A DNA stretch of 64,000 bases from Prevotella sp. P2-180 (lineage in GTDB: Bacteria > Bacteroidota > Bacteroidia > Bacteroidales > Bacteroidaceae). How positions within the stretch are numbered: the stretch's first letter is position 1; each line of letters starts with the position of its first letter. Positions 16,731 through 26,075 of the stretch are shown piece after piece. A model generated the notes under the pieces. That model made no database searches and was not told where the DNA came from. It saw only the letters and a program-made list of their open reading frames with translations. Position numbers and translations under genes: made by a program. The DNA is taken from NCBI RefSeq assembly GCF_002251435.1, contig NZ_NPJI01000082.1, forward strand, positions 62,001-126,000, written 5' to 3'.

Positions 16731-17570
16731 TTATAACCCAACCCTTTTTGCTGTCTCAGCCCATAACTTCTCGAGCATAGGACTTTGGGTATATTTCTTA
16801 CCCAATTTCTTCTCATGACAGGAAAGGTTGAATGTACCAGTCTGCCCCTCAACATCCTTCGACAGAAGAAGACGGATAGCCGTGGCAGCTCCTTGGCGAG
16901 GCGTGCGGATGTAGGGAGCGAAAAACACACGTGTGAGACTGTCAAACCACATCTTGAAGTATATTATGTCTGTGGCCACAATGCCTGGATCGGCGCAATT
17001 AACCATTATACCCTTGTCTTTCAGTTCCTTGGCGAGTTTTATGGTGAAAAGCGTAATGGCAAGCTTTGAGTTGAAATACGGGAATATACGCCAATACGAT
17101 CCGCGGCATCCTGAATTGAAAAACGTCGGGAAGTCTATCCTACCCCATCGGTAAGTGAGCGACGTCATCGACACTATCCTGCTTCCCCTTTCCATCTTAG
17201 GTACAAGGAGTCTTGACAACAGGTAGTGTCCAACATAATTCACCTGCACAGTACGCTCCATACCATCCTCGGTGATGGTGCGTCCCTGTTGTTCCATTAT
17301 GCCAGAGTTGTTCATAAGCAAAGCCACAGGCGCTTCGCGCTTGAATATCTCCTCGACGAAAGCCCTTACGCTCTTCAGAGAGGCAAGGTCGATGTAAATA
17401 ATCTCTACATCAGGATTTCCCGATTCAGATATTATCCACTTTCGCTTTTGCTTTGCGCGTTCAATATTTCTTGAAGCCATGACTACATGAAAGCCCTCAA
17501 TAGCCACAGCCCGCGCTATCTCAGAGCCCATACATCCGTCAGCTCCAGTGATTATTGCTAATTTCTTCAT
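16731..17570 (-). CDS. Short-chain dehydrogenase, retinol/hydroxysteroid-dehydrogenase-like
   Basis: 279 residues. Cofactor motif TGADGCMG at 8-15, NNSG at 87-90, Asn111, Ser137 (TSLTY), and catalytic Tyr165-x3-Lys169 (YFNSK). The MASRN stretch (31-35) after beta-2 points to NADP preference. The closest general pattern is the retinol dehydrogenase / WW-oxidoreductase group, which also contains hydroxysteroid dehydrogenases. It starts 1 bp after the stop of the sensor kinase and closes an operon containing a steroid 5-alpha-reductase homologue and an OYE-type reductase. In that setting a 3-hydroxysteroid dehydrogenase role is a testable inference. Confidence 0.8.
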   Translation of the reverse strand: MKKLAIITGADGCMGSEIARAVAIEGFHVVMASRNIERAKQKRKWIISESGNPDVEIIYIDLASLKSVRAFVEEIFKREAPVALLMNNSGIMEQQGRTITEDGMERTVQVNYVGHYLLSRLLVPKMERGSRIVSMTSLTYRWGRIDFPTFFNSGCRGSYWRIFPYFNSKLAITLFTIKLAKELKDKGIMVNCADPGIVATDIIYFKMWFDSLTRVFFAPYIRTPRQGAATAIRLLLSKDVEGQTGTFNLSCHEKKLGKKYTQSPMLEKLWAETAKRVGL

Positions 17571-17571
17571 A

Positions 17572-19800
17572 TCAATTAAATAATGTTACAACAAATCTCG
17601 AGCCTTTATCCTTATAGCTCCTATCTACAACAATGGTTGCTCCTATTCGGCCGGCAATCACCCGTGCCAATGAAAGGCCGAGTCCTGGGCCTGGGACAAA
17701 GCTATCAACTTTGTAGAAGCGGTCAAAGATGCGCTCCTCATCACCCATCGGTATTCCAATACCAGTATCGGTGACAGAAAAAATCATGTTGCCTTCAACA
17801 TTTGTGTTGCATTCCACCTTAATATAGCCCGAAGAAGTGAATTTCACTGCATTACCCACTATGCACAGAAGGATGCGCGAGAGTCCTTTGCGATTGGTTT
17901 TCAGCTCTGCAACGTTGTTACTGTTGCAGAAGGTAAGCTCCACTCCGTCAGCTGGTCGAGGCACAACGGAATTTACTTCATCAAACAATTCATCTATTGA
18001 GACTTTCTCGCATGGCAGCGGCTCATCGTTGCTCTCGTATTCTGAAATCTCAAGAAACTTGTTTATTAAGCGTGTCATGTATCTGGTTTGGTCACCTATA
18101 ATGTCGTTATACTGTCGTTTCTCGTCATCGGAGAGCTGTATATTTGGATCGGTAAGCAGCTGCACGAAACCATAAATTTGGTTTAGCGGAGTGCGTATCT
18201 CATGCGACATGCTGCTGATGAACGAATCTCTCATCTGCTTCGCCTCTTTCACGCCCGTATTCTCCTGCTCACTGAGTTGTCTCGACCACTTGCGGTATTC
18301 CTCAGCGTGGATGCCGAAATGGGTGTAGAACTTCTTGGCAAAGTCGGCAGCGTCTGTAAAGCCCAATGCAGTGGAAATGTCGTCCATCGGCATGTCGTCC
18401 TTCAGCATTTCGAGGCTCTGCATTAGGCGCATTTCGTCGGGATCCACGTTCTTCGCGTCGTCGCTGAGGCGCAGTCGTGTCAGCTCACCCTCTTTCTCCA
18501 TCATTTGGTTAATTGTTGAGACAATGGTCTTGTTGCGGCGATTCACCTTGCGGTTAAACATCAGCAGCATGACAATGAACACTAAGGCGAGCGCCAAAAC
18601 CACCGCCACGACCACGAAGATGCCTTTATGCCACGACAACTGCGCGTCCTTCTCCGCCAAGAGGCGTTCCTTCTCCTGCGTCTCGTAGATTTTAGCCAGT
18701 CGTGCGCCGTCCTCCTCGTTTGTGCGCTTGGCTATCGAGTCCTTCACGCTGCTTATCACCTCCGCCTTCTCGAAAGCCTCGCGGTAGTTGCCCTGAGCCT
18801 TACTTATATATTTCTCATAGTCGAGCACATATTCCACGAAAAACTCCGAGAGGGTGTCGTTGTTTGCCACTGCGTTTTCCCTTATGCTGGCGGTCATCTC
18901 CGCAAGGCGTTTCACGTCGCCCACGTTTAGGTAATGCTCCGAAACAAGGGCCTCCACGAAACTCGTTCCCGCGAGCTGCGACTTCTGTATCAGTGCGAGA
19001 TATTTCTCCGACTCCTTTGTGTTGCCCGTCTTGTCGTAGTACTTCATCAGCATTCCGTAGGTGTGGAGCTGGCGGTATTCCACCACCCCGTCCATCACGT
19101 CGTCCACCGCCTCCATTTTCTTTGTGATGTTGAGCAGGTCAGGAATCAGCAGTCCCGCCTCGTAGTATCTTTTGGCTGTCATGAGACTTTCCATGTAGTT
19201 GCCCACGAAGGAGTAGGCATTGTTAACCTTCCTGAAGTCAACGTCCTGATCCAACGACTTGAGAATTTCGTCCTTTCCCTCAGCAAAGAGTTTGAATCCA
19301 TTTTCGTCGTCGCCAAGTTTTATGAGACTCAGCGCTAAGGCTTCCGTAGCCGACACCTCATACTCTTTGACATTGTTTTTTTTTGCCAGGTCGTAGGCCT
19401 CCTTCGCGTATTTTATGCTTTGGGCGTATTGGCTGTTTTGGTTGGCAATGTCGGCAAGTGTGTTCAAAATAGTGAAATGGCATTTCACGTCTTTCTTTAG
19501 CTCAACGGAGTCCTTCAACACCTGTTTGCCATAATATTCCGCCATCTTCATATCGGAGAAACCGTTTACATAGATAGCAAAACGCAAGTAATTCAGTTCA
19601 TACGACAACGCCTCCTTGTTCATCTCCATTGTGTCGATGATGGCAAGGGCGCGGTCGGGCTCCTGAAGGCTTATTTTGGTGATATACTCTTTCGCGTGTG
19701 TGCTGTCAGTACCCTTAGTTTTGCCCGCAGTCCCCTTGTCGGAACAACCGATGAAAGTCAGTAGCACCAAAAGAGCCAATAGGGTCAGTAGCTTATTCAT
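17572..19800 (-). CDS. TPR sensor histidine kinase with embedded AraC-like helix-turn-helix
   Basis: 742 residues. A signal peptide ends in a lipobox-like FIGC (Cys19). A periplasmic helical region of TPR type spans about 35-385. One transmembrane helix is at 393-415, then a short coiled linker. Residues 471-505 (DMPMDDISTALGFTDAADFA and then KKFYTHFGIHAEEYRKW) match the second helix-turn-helix and signature of AraC regulators. Next come HisKA with MSHEIRTPLNQ (phospho-acceptor His533) and a HATPase domain (N-box Asn650, DTGIGIP at 678-684, GPGLGLSLA). The AraC-like segment between membrane helix and kinase core is unusual. It sits 3 bp after the OYE gene and 1 bp before the SDR gene. No response regulator gene is next to it. 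Confidence 0.85.
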   Translation of the reverse strand: MNKLLTLLALLVLLTFIGCSDKGTAGKTKGTDSTHAKEYITKISLQEPDRALAIIDTMEMNKEALSYELNYLRFAIYVNGFSDMKMAEYYGKQVLKDSVELKKDVKCHFTILNTLADIANQNSQYAQSIKYAKEAYDLAKKNNVKEYEVSATEALALSLIKLGDDENGFKLFAEGKDEILKSLDQDVDFRKVNNAYSFVGNYMESLMTAKRYYEAGLLIPDLLNITKKMEAVDDVMDGVVEYRQLHTYGMLMKYYDKTGNTKESEKYLALIQKSQLAGTSFVEALVSEHYLNVGDVKRLAEMTASIRENAVANNDTLSEFFVEYVLDYEKYISKAQGNYREAFEKAEVISSVKDSIAKRTNEEDGARLAKIYETQEKERLLAEKDAQLSWHKGIFVVVAVVLALALVFIVMLLMFNRKVNRRNKTIVSTINQMMEKEGELTRLRLSDDAKNVDPDEMRLMQSLEMLKDDMPMDDISTALGFTDAADFAKKFYTHFGIHAEEYRKWSRQLSEQENTGVKEAKQMRDSFISSMSHEIRTPLNQIYGFVQLLTDPNIQLSDDEKRQYNDIIGDQTRYMTRLINKFLEISEYESNDEPLPCEKVSIDELFDEVNSVVPRPADGVELTFCNSNNVAELKTNRKGLSRILLCIVGNAVKFTSSGYIKVECNTNVEGNMIFSVTDTGIGIPMGDEERIFDRFYKVDSFVPGPGLGLSLARVIAGRIGATIVVDRSYKDKGSRFVVTLFN

Positions 19801-19803
19801 ATA

Positions 19804-21036
19804 TCATCCTTTTTTCTCTATTTCCTCAATCTCACGCTTCAGGCATCGTGGTAGTTCCTCATCCAAGTGTTGGTGACAAGCCATGTCGAGTGTGTACATT
19901 CGGGCAATGCAGTAGTTGCTGTGACGGCAGTTGCAACGGGCGTTTTCCTCTGCCTTCATTCGGTTAACGAAGCCTGGCTCATTGAGTAGTGCGCGGCCCA
20001 TCTGTACTGCCTCAAAACCGGCATTGAGCACCTCGTCTATCTTGTCTCTTGAGACTAATCCTCCCACATACACAAGCGGCATATCGGGCAGAGCCATGCG
20101 GAACTTCAGTGCATCGTCGAGAAAATAAGCTTCCTTGAATGGCACCGAAGGTATCATCATCTTGCCCACTAATCTCACCATATACTTCAACCACCAGCAG
20201 TCCATGTAGTGTGTCATGGTGCGTATTGGCATCTCGCCACGCATCACATACATCGGAGCCTTGCTAACGAAGCCACCGCTCAACACCAGTGCGTGTGCAC
20301 CATCCTGCTGCAGTCTTTTTGCCACTAAAAGAGCCTCATCGATATCCATTCCACCCTTGAATCCATCGCGCATATTCATCTTCACTAACACAGCCATGTC
20401 GTTCCCTGTTGCCTTCATAACCTCGTCCATACACATATCCATGAAGCGCATTCGGTTTTCGAGACATCCTCCAAACTCATCCTTGCGGTGATTAGTGGAA
20501 GGAGAAAGAAACTGGCTGATAAGATATCCATGTCCAGCATGCACCTCAACAGCATCGAAACCAGCCTCTCGAGCCAGACGCACGGCATTGCCATAGTTAC
20601 GTGCCATCTCCGGCAGTTCGTCGGCACGCAATCCGCGGACGAAAGTGGGCGAATAGAGGTTAAAACCGCTACAGGCTCCCACGGGCAAACAACCACAGAT
20701 GCTTTTGTGCGACATATTGCCGCAGTGACCGAGTTGGATAGATGCGGCTGCACCTTCCTTGTGTACGGCATCGGTTAGTTCCCTGAGGCCTGGGACAATT
20801 TCCGGGCGCATCCAAAGCTGACGGTCAAAGGAGAGTCCGCTCTGGCACACTGCGGCATATGCCACTGTGGTCATTCCTACGCCTCCTTCGGCTACCGAAT
20901 GATGATAGTCAAGCAACTGTTTGCTCGGAACATTGCCCGGGCACATGCTCTCAAAGGCTGCAGAGCGAATTGTTCTGTTCCTCAGAGTCAGCGGTCCTAT
21001 GTTTACTGGTGTGAAGAGTTTTGATACCATAATCAT
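19804..21036 (-). CDS. NADH:flavin oxidoreductase, Old Yellow Enzyme family
   Basis: 410 residues, a single TIM barrel binding FMN. It starts KLFTPVNIGPLTLRNRTIRSA and contains EVHAGHGYLISQFLSPSTN and HRKDEFGG, the diagnostic OYE motif. MALPDMPLVYVGGL and ALLNEPGF form the FMN phosphate site. The C-terminus has a Cys cluster (NARCNCRHSNYCIA...MACH) like the iron-sulfur linker of dienoyl-CoA-reductase or BaiCD-type enzymes, but the following flavodoxin/NADH domains are absent. OYE enzymes reduce activated C=C bonds. Next to a 5-alpha-reductase homologue, reduction of a 3-oxo-delta4 steroid is plausible. 9 bp separate it from the upstream gene. Confidence 0.88.
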   Translation of the reverse strand: MIMVSKLFTPVNIGPLTLRNRTIRSAAFESMCPGNVPSKQLLDYHHSVAEGGVGMTTVAYAAVCQSGLSFDRQLWMRPEIVPGLRELTDAVHKEGAAASIQLGHCGNMSHKSICGCLPVGACSGFNLYSPTFVRGLRADELPEMARNYGNAVRLAREAGFDAVEVHAGHGYLISQFLSPSTNHRKDEFGGCLENRMRFMDMCMDEVMKATGNDMAVLVKMNMRDGFKGGMDIDEALLVAKRLQQDGAHALVLSGGFVSKAPMYVMRGEMPIRTMTHYMDCWWLKYMVRLVGKMMIPSVPFKEAYFLDDALKFRMALPDMPLVYVGGLVSRDKIDEVLNAGFEAVQMGRALLNEPGFVNRMKAEENARCNCRHSNYCIARMYTLDMACHQHLDEELPRCLKREIEEIEKKG

Positions 21037-21045
21037 CTCTATTTA

Positions 21046-21816
21046 TTAATATATAAATGGAATAATTCTTTTTCTTTTTCCCACGGCATCGCCGAATTCC
21101 TTGCGATAGCACTTATGTATGGCAGCTGAACGGGGAATTAGGTTGGCAGCTGTCCAGATGACGAAAACCCATGCGGCGGGTATGGTGGTGAAGAGAGCGA
21201 AACCTATCCATTCTATGAGTTCTCCAAAATAGTTTGCTGAGGTGACATAGCGGTATAGCCCCTTGGAGGGCAGATAGTGATTGGTGTCGCCAGGCTTTCG
21301 CAAATGGCGGATAACATGGTCGGAGTGTAGGTTGATGCCCATGCCAAGGAAGAAAGCAGCGATGCCAAATAGTGACAGTGGACGGAGGAAAAATGCCGTT
21401 CCCTCGTTGAAACTAGACGGAGGAAAGCTGAAGAGTCCCTTGCCCAAGAGGATGCCATTCACTACATTAAACGTGACACCCATAAGTATGATGGCAATGG
21501 GCATCCGGCTCTTTCCTTTCATCAGCAGGGGGAAGACAAACGATCGTTGAAAATAATGCATCTGGAAAAGCAGGAATGCAAAGAAAGCTGGCAAAGCGGT
21601 TGTCGCCCCATTGCTTGTCCACATCCATAGCATTATTATAAACACAGGTGCTTCCATTAGCACCCATGCCACCTTATTGTCTATCGACCATCCCCATGCC
21701 TTGGTTCGAAATATACCATAGCCTGCCTTCACGAAATAAAGGCATGCAAATACGAAGACAGCGATGACTGTCATCGTCCAAAGCGTCGCGTTATATATAT
21801 ATAAGGTATGATCCAT
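21046..21816 (-). CDS. 3-oxo-5-alpha-steroid 4-dehydrogenase (steroid 5-alpha-reductase) family membrane protein
   Basis: 256 residues, about six or seven membrane helices. The match to vertebrate SRD5A enzymes is close along its whole length. MEAP (Glu55) corresponds to the catalytic-glutamate segment; HYFQRSFVFPLLMKG is at 87-101; INLHSDHVIRHLRKPGDT is at 161-178; YVTSANYFGELIEWIGFAL (190-208) and AAIHKCYRKEFGD (231-243) with His234 follow; the terminus RIIPFIY is typical. These residues bind NADPH and the 3-oxo-delta4 steroid. In Bacteroidetes, homologues reduce bile-acid and steroid intermediates to 5-alpha (allo) forms. It starts 11 bp after the helicase stop and 9 bp before the OYE gene. 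Confidence 0.85.
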   Translation of the reverse strand: MDHTLYIYNATLWTMTVIAVFVFACLYFVKAGYGIFRTKAWGWSIDNKVAWVLMEAPVFIIMLWMWTSNGATTALPAFFAFLLFQMHYFQRSFVFPLLMKGKSRMPIAIILMGVTFNVVNGILLGKGLFSFPPSSFNEGTAFFLRPLSLFGIAAFFLGMGINLHSDHVIRHLRKPGDTNHYLPSKGLYRYVTSANYFGELIEWIGFALFTTIPAAWVFVIWTAANLIPRSAAIHKCYRKEFGDAVGKRKRIIPFIY

Positions 21817-21827
21817 AACGATTGATA

Positions 21828-23708
21828 TTAATATGTTTCACTCAAACTGTCAATGTATTCTTTCAGTCGACGATAGAATGGATGCCGGATGAGAGTGGCA
21901 GAATCTCCAAGGATGATGAGTTTCATCCTTGCCCTCGTGATAGCCACGTTCATTCGGCGCAGGTCTCTCAAGAATCCTATCTGTCCTTCCTCGTTGCTGC
22001 GCACCATTGATATCACGATGATGTCACGCTCCTGACCTTGGAATCCGTCAACGGTATTTACGGATATTATCTTTCTGAAAGGTTTGTAGAAGTCGGTCTT
22101 CTTTATCAGATGCCGCAGATATTGTACTTGTGCACGGTAAGGTGATATTATTCCCACGTCGATACGCTCGTCAATGATTCGCTGTCTGCCTATGCGCACA
22201 AAATATTCAGCAAGCGAAAGTAGTGTAAGCTGAGCTTCCTCTTTGTTTATACGTCCGAAGTTATCGCCTACGAATTCCTCGTGGTAAGCATTGCCAGACG
22301 TGTCTTTCCATTCTATTGCCTTATCAAGATCGAGTATACCTCTATACTTCACCATTGGTGCCGCTTCCACTTGTCCATTGTAGAACCAGTCAGAAGAGAA
22401 GCGCATTATGTCTTCGTTCATTCGGTATTGCATTTTCAGCAGTGTTACTGCCTCAGGCTTGCATTCTACTATACGTTGCATAAGCGTCTTGTCGAGTCCG
22501 CCTTTCATGGCAGCAATGCTTTTTATTGTAGGCGGTAGCTGGCAATGATCGCCCGCAAGTATCACCCTTGTGGCACGCCGAATAGGAATCCAGCATGCGG
22601 CCTCGAGAGCCTGTGCCGCCTCGTCGATAAAGAGCGTACCGAATTTCATTCCGTCGAGCAGTCGGTTTGCACTGCCCACAAGAGTGGATGCAATGACCCT
22701 CGCCTCTCCGAAGAGTTTGTTTCTTATTCTCAGTTCGAGTTCTATCTCCCGCTCCTTCAGTCGTTCCATCTTCTGGTGGAAGCTGTTGTCGCCTCGCTTT
22801 CGGTTTGCCCGCAACTGGCGTATGGCTTTCCTTATAGCCCAAAGCTGTGGATAGTCAGGATGACTCTCAAAGCGTCGTTCGTAGGTAAAGGAAAGCATTT
22901 TGTCGTTCACCTTTGTAGGATTGCCTATTCGCAGCACATTAATTCCCCTGTCCACTAGTTTTTCTGAAATCCAGTCAACAGCCATATTGCTTTGCGCACA
23001 GACAAGAACCTGGTTCTCTCGTCGCAATGTCTCATAGATGGCTTCCACGAGCGTAGTGGTCTTTCCTGTTCCAGGCGGTCCGTGCACCACCGCAACATCC
23101 TTTGCCCTAAGCACCTCGTTTACTGCCCTTTCCTGTGACACATTCAGAAACGGGAAGCTTAGCGGGGCAAACGTAAATGTTTCGGCTTTATGGTTGCTAT
23201 AGAAGAGGTCGCGCAGATAGCCAAGACGGCCTCTGGCACTGATGGTCCGGTCGAGAGCCTCAAACATAAGGCGATAGGTTGTCTCATCGAAGCCAAGCTG
23301 TACGTAGAGCGACGATGCAGTCTGCATTCCTACTGTGTCGGTGCCGTCAGGCACTACAACCACCATTCTGTCACCATCCACGTAGCTCACTGTACCATTT
23401 ATCGACTTTGTCCTCTTTTCGTTTTTGTTGCTCGGCTTTTCAGTAAAGATGATATATACCGGTCGTCCGAACTCGAAATTGTGTTCAATCTCATTGTCTT
23501 GTGTTCTCAGTATTTCCACCGAGAGCTGGTTTAACGAATTGTAGTAGCTGCGGCCGAATCTTACGTTAAGCCACACATCGCCCCTCTTGGCCAAGCGCTC
23601 GAGTCCCTTGGCTTCCATTTGTTTTTTATGTTCCTCCTTGTCCACGTTATATTCTATTTCAAGGAGTATGCGTTGTTGCTGAAGTGCGAGTATGGGAGAT
23701 TCTGTCAT
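21828..23708 (-). CDS. UPF1/IGHMBP2-like superfamily 1 helicase
   Basis: 626 residues. An N-terminal beta-barrel domain (about 40-135) is followed by Walker A GPPGTGKTTT at 210-219, Walker B LFIDEAAQALE, motif III LAGDHCQLPPT, TVDGFQGQERD (motif V) and VAITRARMKL (motif VI). This is the SF1B UPF1-like arrangement common in Bacteroidetes as a standalone protein. It acts on RNA or DNA in the cytoplasm; its precise role is unknown. It sits 2 bp behind the GH31 gene and 11 bp before the 5-alpha-reductase homologue, probably by operon convenience rather than shared pathway. Confidence 0.9.
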   Translation of the reverse strand: MTESPILALQQQRILLEIEYNVDKEEHKKQMEAKGLERLAKRGDVWLNVRFGRSYYNSLNQLSVEILRTQDNEIEHNFEFGRPVYIIFTEKPSNKNEKRTKSINGTVSYVDGDRMVVVVPDGTDTVGMQTASSLYVQLGFDETTYRLMFEALDRTISARGRLGYLRDLFYSNHKAETFTFAPLSFPFLNVSQERAVNEVLRAKDVAVVHGPPGTGKTTTLVEAIYETLRRENQVLVCAQSNMAVDWISEKLVDRGINVLRIGNPTKVNDKMLSFTYERRFESHPDYPQLWAIRKAIRQLRANRKRGDNSFHQKMERLKEREIELELRIRNKLFGEARVIASTLVGSANRLLDGMKFGTLFIDEAAQALEAACWIPIRRATRVILAGDHCQLPPTIKSIAAMKGGLDKTLMQRIVECKPEAVTLLKMQYRMNEDIMRFSSDWFYNGQVEAAPMVKYRGILDLDKAIEWKDTSGNAYHEEFVGDNFGRINKEEAQLTLLSLAEYFVRIGRQRIIDERIDVGIISPYRAQVQYLRHLIKKTDFYKPFRKIISVNTVDGFQGQERDIIVISMVRSNEEGQIGFLRDLRRMNVAITRARMKLIILGDSATLIRHPFYRRLKEYIDSLSETY

Positions 23709-23710
23709 TT

Positions 23711-26041
23711 TTAACGATCTGAGATCTTTTCAATATTTGCATCGCCAGGGCGATAAACGATTCCGCTACACTTTATGTTGTCAGCCGAGCGGTAATGTTT
23801 CATTTCTATTTTGTCCCAACGTATCTGGTCTGTTCGCTGTGCGAGAGGAGCGTGAGGAATGATGCTTCCATCCCGAACGAGAATGACACAAGGAATCTTT
23901 CCTACGCTTATTTCCCTATAACCGCCCTCGTACACCTTTCCGCTTTGATAGTCAATCCACTTTCCAGCAGGCAGATAACACATACGCGACTTGCCAGTTT
24001 CGAGAAGTGGGGCAACGAGCATTTGTGAACCAAACATGTACTCATCCTCCACGAGCCATGCTCCAGGGTCATCGGGAAACTCCACGAGCAGTGCTCTTAC
24101 CATTGGCAGTCCTCGCTCAGAGCAGTCTTTAGCCTGTGCATAAACATAAGGCATGAGTTTGTATTTCATTTCTGCACTCTCACGGAATGCATCGGTAAGT
24201 CCCTTGCTAATAAGCCAAGGTTCGGTGGGGGGAGCACCATGTGCACGGCTATGGCTTGACAGAAATCCAAATGGCAGCCAGCGCCGGTAGAGATCTTCGG
24301 GTGTTTCTGTCACAAATCCACCTATGTCATGACTCCAGAAGGAGAAACCGCTGAGTCCGAATGAGAGTCCACCACGCAGGTCACCAATGAAGCCAGTGTT
24401 GGTCGTGGCAGCATCGCCTCCCCAGTGCAATGGATATCGTTGCGACCCTGCCCAGGCACTTCGTGCCCATATCACTCCCTCGCTGTCGGCTGAGTTTTCT
24501 TTTACAGCCTCCCACAGAGCCTTGTTGTATCTCAACGGATACAGATTGTGCTCATAGAGTCCACCCTTTCCGCTATGATAGAATCCGTCGAGCGGTGCAG
24601 CCTCGCCGAAGTCACACTTTATGGCTCCTACGCCCTGCCTTACGAGTCCTGCAATCTTTTGCTGATACCAACTGACAGTTTTAGGATTGCTAAGATCAAG
24701 CACTGCATCTTCGTATGGAGACGATCCACATGCATTTTTCACTGCCATGCCACCATCGAGCAGTTCATCGAAAAATTTGTTTTTGGGAGTGAAATACGGT
24801 AATTGCCAGAGACACACATGAAATCCGTCGCTACGCATCTTCTTCATCATTTCTACAGGATTCTCAAAGCGGTCAGCTGCAAATTGGTAGTCACACTGCC
24901 AGTCAACTCCAAACCATCCGGTGTCGAAGTGTATCACATCGGCGGGAATCTTATATTTTCTCAGGTTGGCGGCAATGTCGAGTCCTTCCTTCTGTGAGAA
25001 ATATGTGATGCGGCTCATCCATGTACCAAATGTCCATAGCGGCAACATAGGACTCTTTCCCGAAATGTCAGTATACTCGTCGAGAATGTCCTTTGGTTGT
25101 CCGAAGAACACGAAGAAATCCATCTTCTCGTCTGCCATATACAAGCTTTGAGTGCCGATGTAGCTTTTGCCGAAGTCGGCTGTGACAGGTGCGGAAGTGT
25201 GCATAAATACTCCATATCCGCGATTGCTGAAATAGAATGGCACAGGCTTGTACATTCCTGGAGTCTCAGGACCTTGCGGGTCGGTCACGAAGAGTTGCAC
25301 TTTCTGTCCTACTTTATTAAGTGATGTGAACGACTCGCCGCAGCCATAGATTCTCTCCTGCGGTGCAAGTGAGAATACCGGGTTAATACTTCTTGAGTTG
25401 TCGGACCCTCTTTTTATGAAGTTAAACGGAAGGATTTTTACTTGTGTGGAATCGTTGTCAGCAAGTGTTCTTGACTCAGTGAGAACTCGTCCCTTGTTGT
25501 CTTTCAAAACGATGCGCCAAGGGTATTTCTGCACCTCTATGGTTCCGTAAGGCGACGACCATGCAAAGGCCTTTCCCTTGTCGGTCATTTTCCACGACTT
25601 GTCATTGTCTTTCGGCACGGAACAAAACATCAGGTCATCGGCATCGTTGTCTTTTGGTTCTATAGGTGTGGTGAGCATGGTGATGCGCACAGTACGCGGG
25701 CTGACAAACCTCAGTTGGAACTTCAGCTCCGGCGCATTATCGTAAGCTGTTTCAGGAAAGTCAAGCATGTGTTGCTTCTGTGGCCAGAACCCATTAGTAT
25801 TAAAGGCCTGTCTTGGTGCGATACGATATCGTTCCCACTTCACCTTTCCAACGCCCTTTTCAGCGTCGAAGGCCGCAAGGCTATCGGCAAAAAAGTAGGT
25901 ATTGGCAATATCGCTGAAGTCAGCCGACACATCCTTTGGTTGATTCATGAGGTAGCTTATTCCCTCATTAGTTTTGATTTGGGCCTGCGTGTTAAGCATA
26001 GTCCCGAACAGCAATGCTGCGATGATAGATGTTTTGGTCAT
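23711..26041 (-). CDS. Glycoside hydrolase family 31 (alpha-xylosidase/alpha-glucosidase type)
   Basis: 776 residues with a signal peptide (MTKTSIIAALLFGTMLNTQAQ). N-terminal beta-sandwich, then the GH31 (beta/alpha)8 barrel. The nucleophile Asp477 lies in GAIKCDFGEAAP; this DFGE form resembles YicI-type alpha-xylosidases. The acid/base region is WARSAWAGSQRYPLHWGGD, and FWSHDIGGF follows. It probably acts in the periplasm on alpha-linked xylose or glucose side chains. No SusC/SusD pair is nearby, so it is not in a typical polysaccharide utilisation locus. It begins a tightly spaced six-gene run ending at 16731. Confidence 0.88.
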   Translation of the reverse strand: MTKTSIIAALLFGTMLNTQAQIKTNEGISYLMNQPKDVSADFSDIANTYFFADSLAAFDAEKGVGKVKWERYRIAPRQAFNTNGFWPQKQHMLDFPETAYDNAPELKFQLRFVSPRTVRITMLTTPIEPKDNDADDLMFCSVPKDNDKSWKMTDKGKAFAWSSPYGTIEVQKYPWRIVLKDNKGRVLTESRTLADNDSTQVKILPFNFIKRGSDNSRSINPVFSLAPQERIYGCGESFTSLNKVGQKVQLFVTDPQGPETPGMYKPVPFYFSNRGYGVFMHTSAPVTADFGKSYIGTQSLYMADEKMDFFVFFGQPKDILDEYTDISGKSPMLPLWTFGTWMSRITYFSQKEGLDIAANLRKYKIPADVIHFDTGWFGVDWQCDYQFAADRFENPVEMMKKMRSDGFHVCLWQLPYFTPKNKFFDELLDGGMAVKNACGSSPYEDAVLDLSNPKTVSWYQQKIAGLVRQGVGAIKCDFGEAAPLDGFYHSGKGGLYEHNLYPLRYNKALWEAVKENSADSEGVIWARSAWAGSQRYPLHWGGDAATTNTGFIGDLRGGLSFGLSGFSFWSHDIGGFVTETPEDLYRRWLPFGFLSSHSRAHGAPPTEPWLISKGLTDAFRESAEMKYKLMPYVYAQAKDCSERGLPMVRALLVEFPDDPGAWLVEDEYMFGSQMLVAPLLETGKSRMCYLPAGKWIDYQSGKVYEGGYREISVGKIPCVILVRDGSIIPHAPLAQRTDQIRWDKIEMKHYRSADNIKCSGIVYRPGDANIEKISDR

Positions 26042-26075
26042 TGTTAATAATATTGTTTCGTTTTATTCAAGTCAT

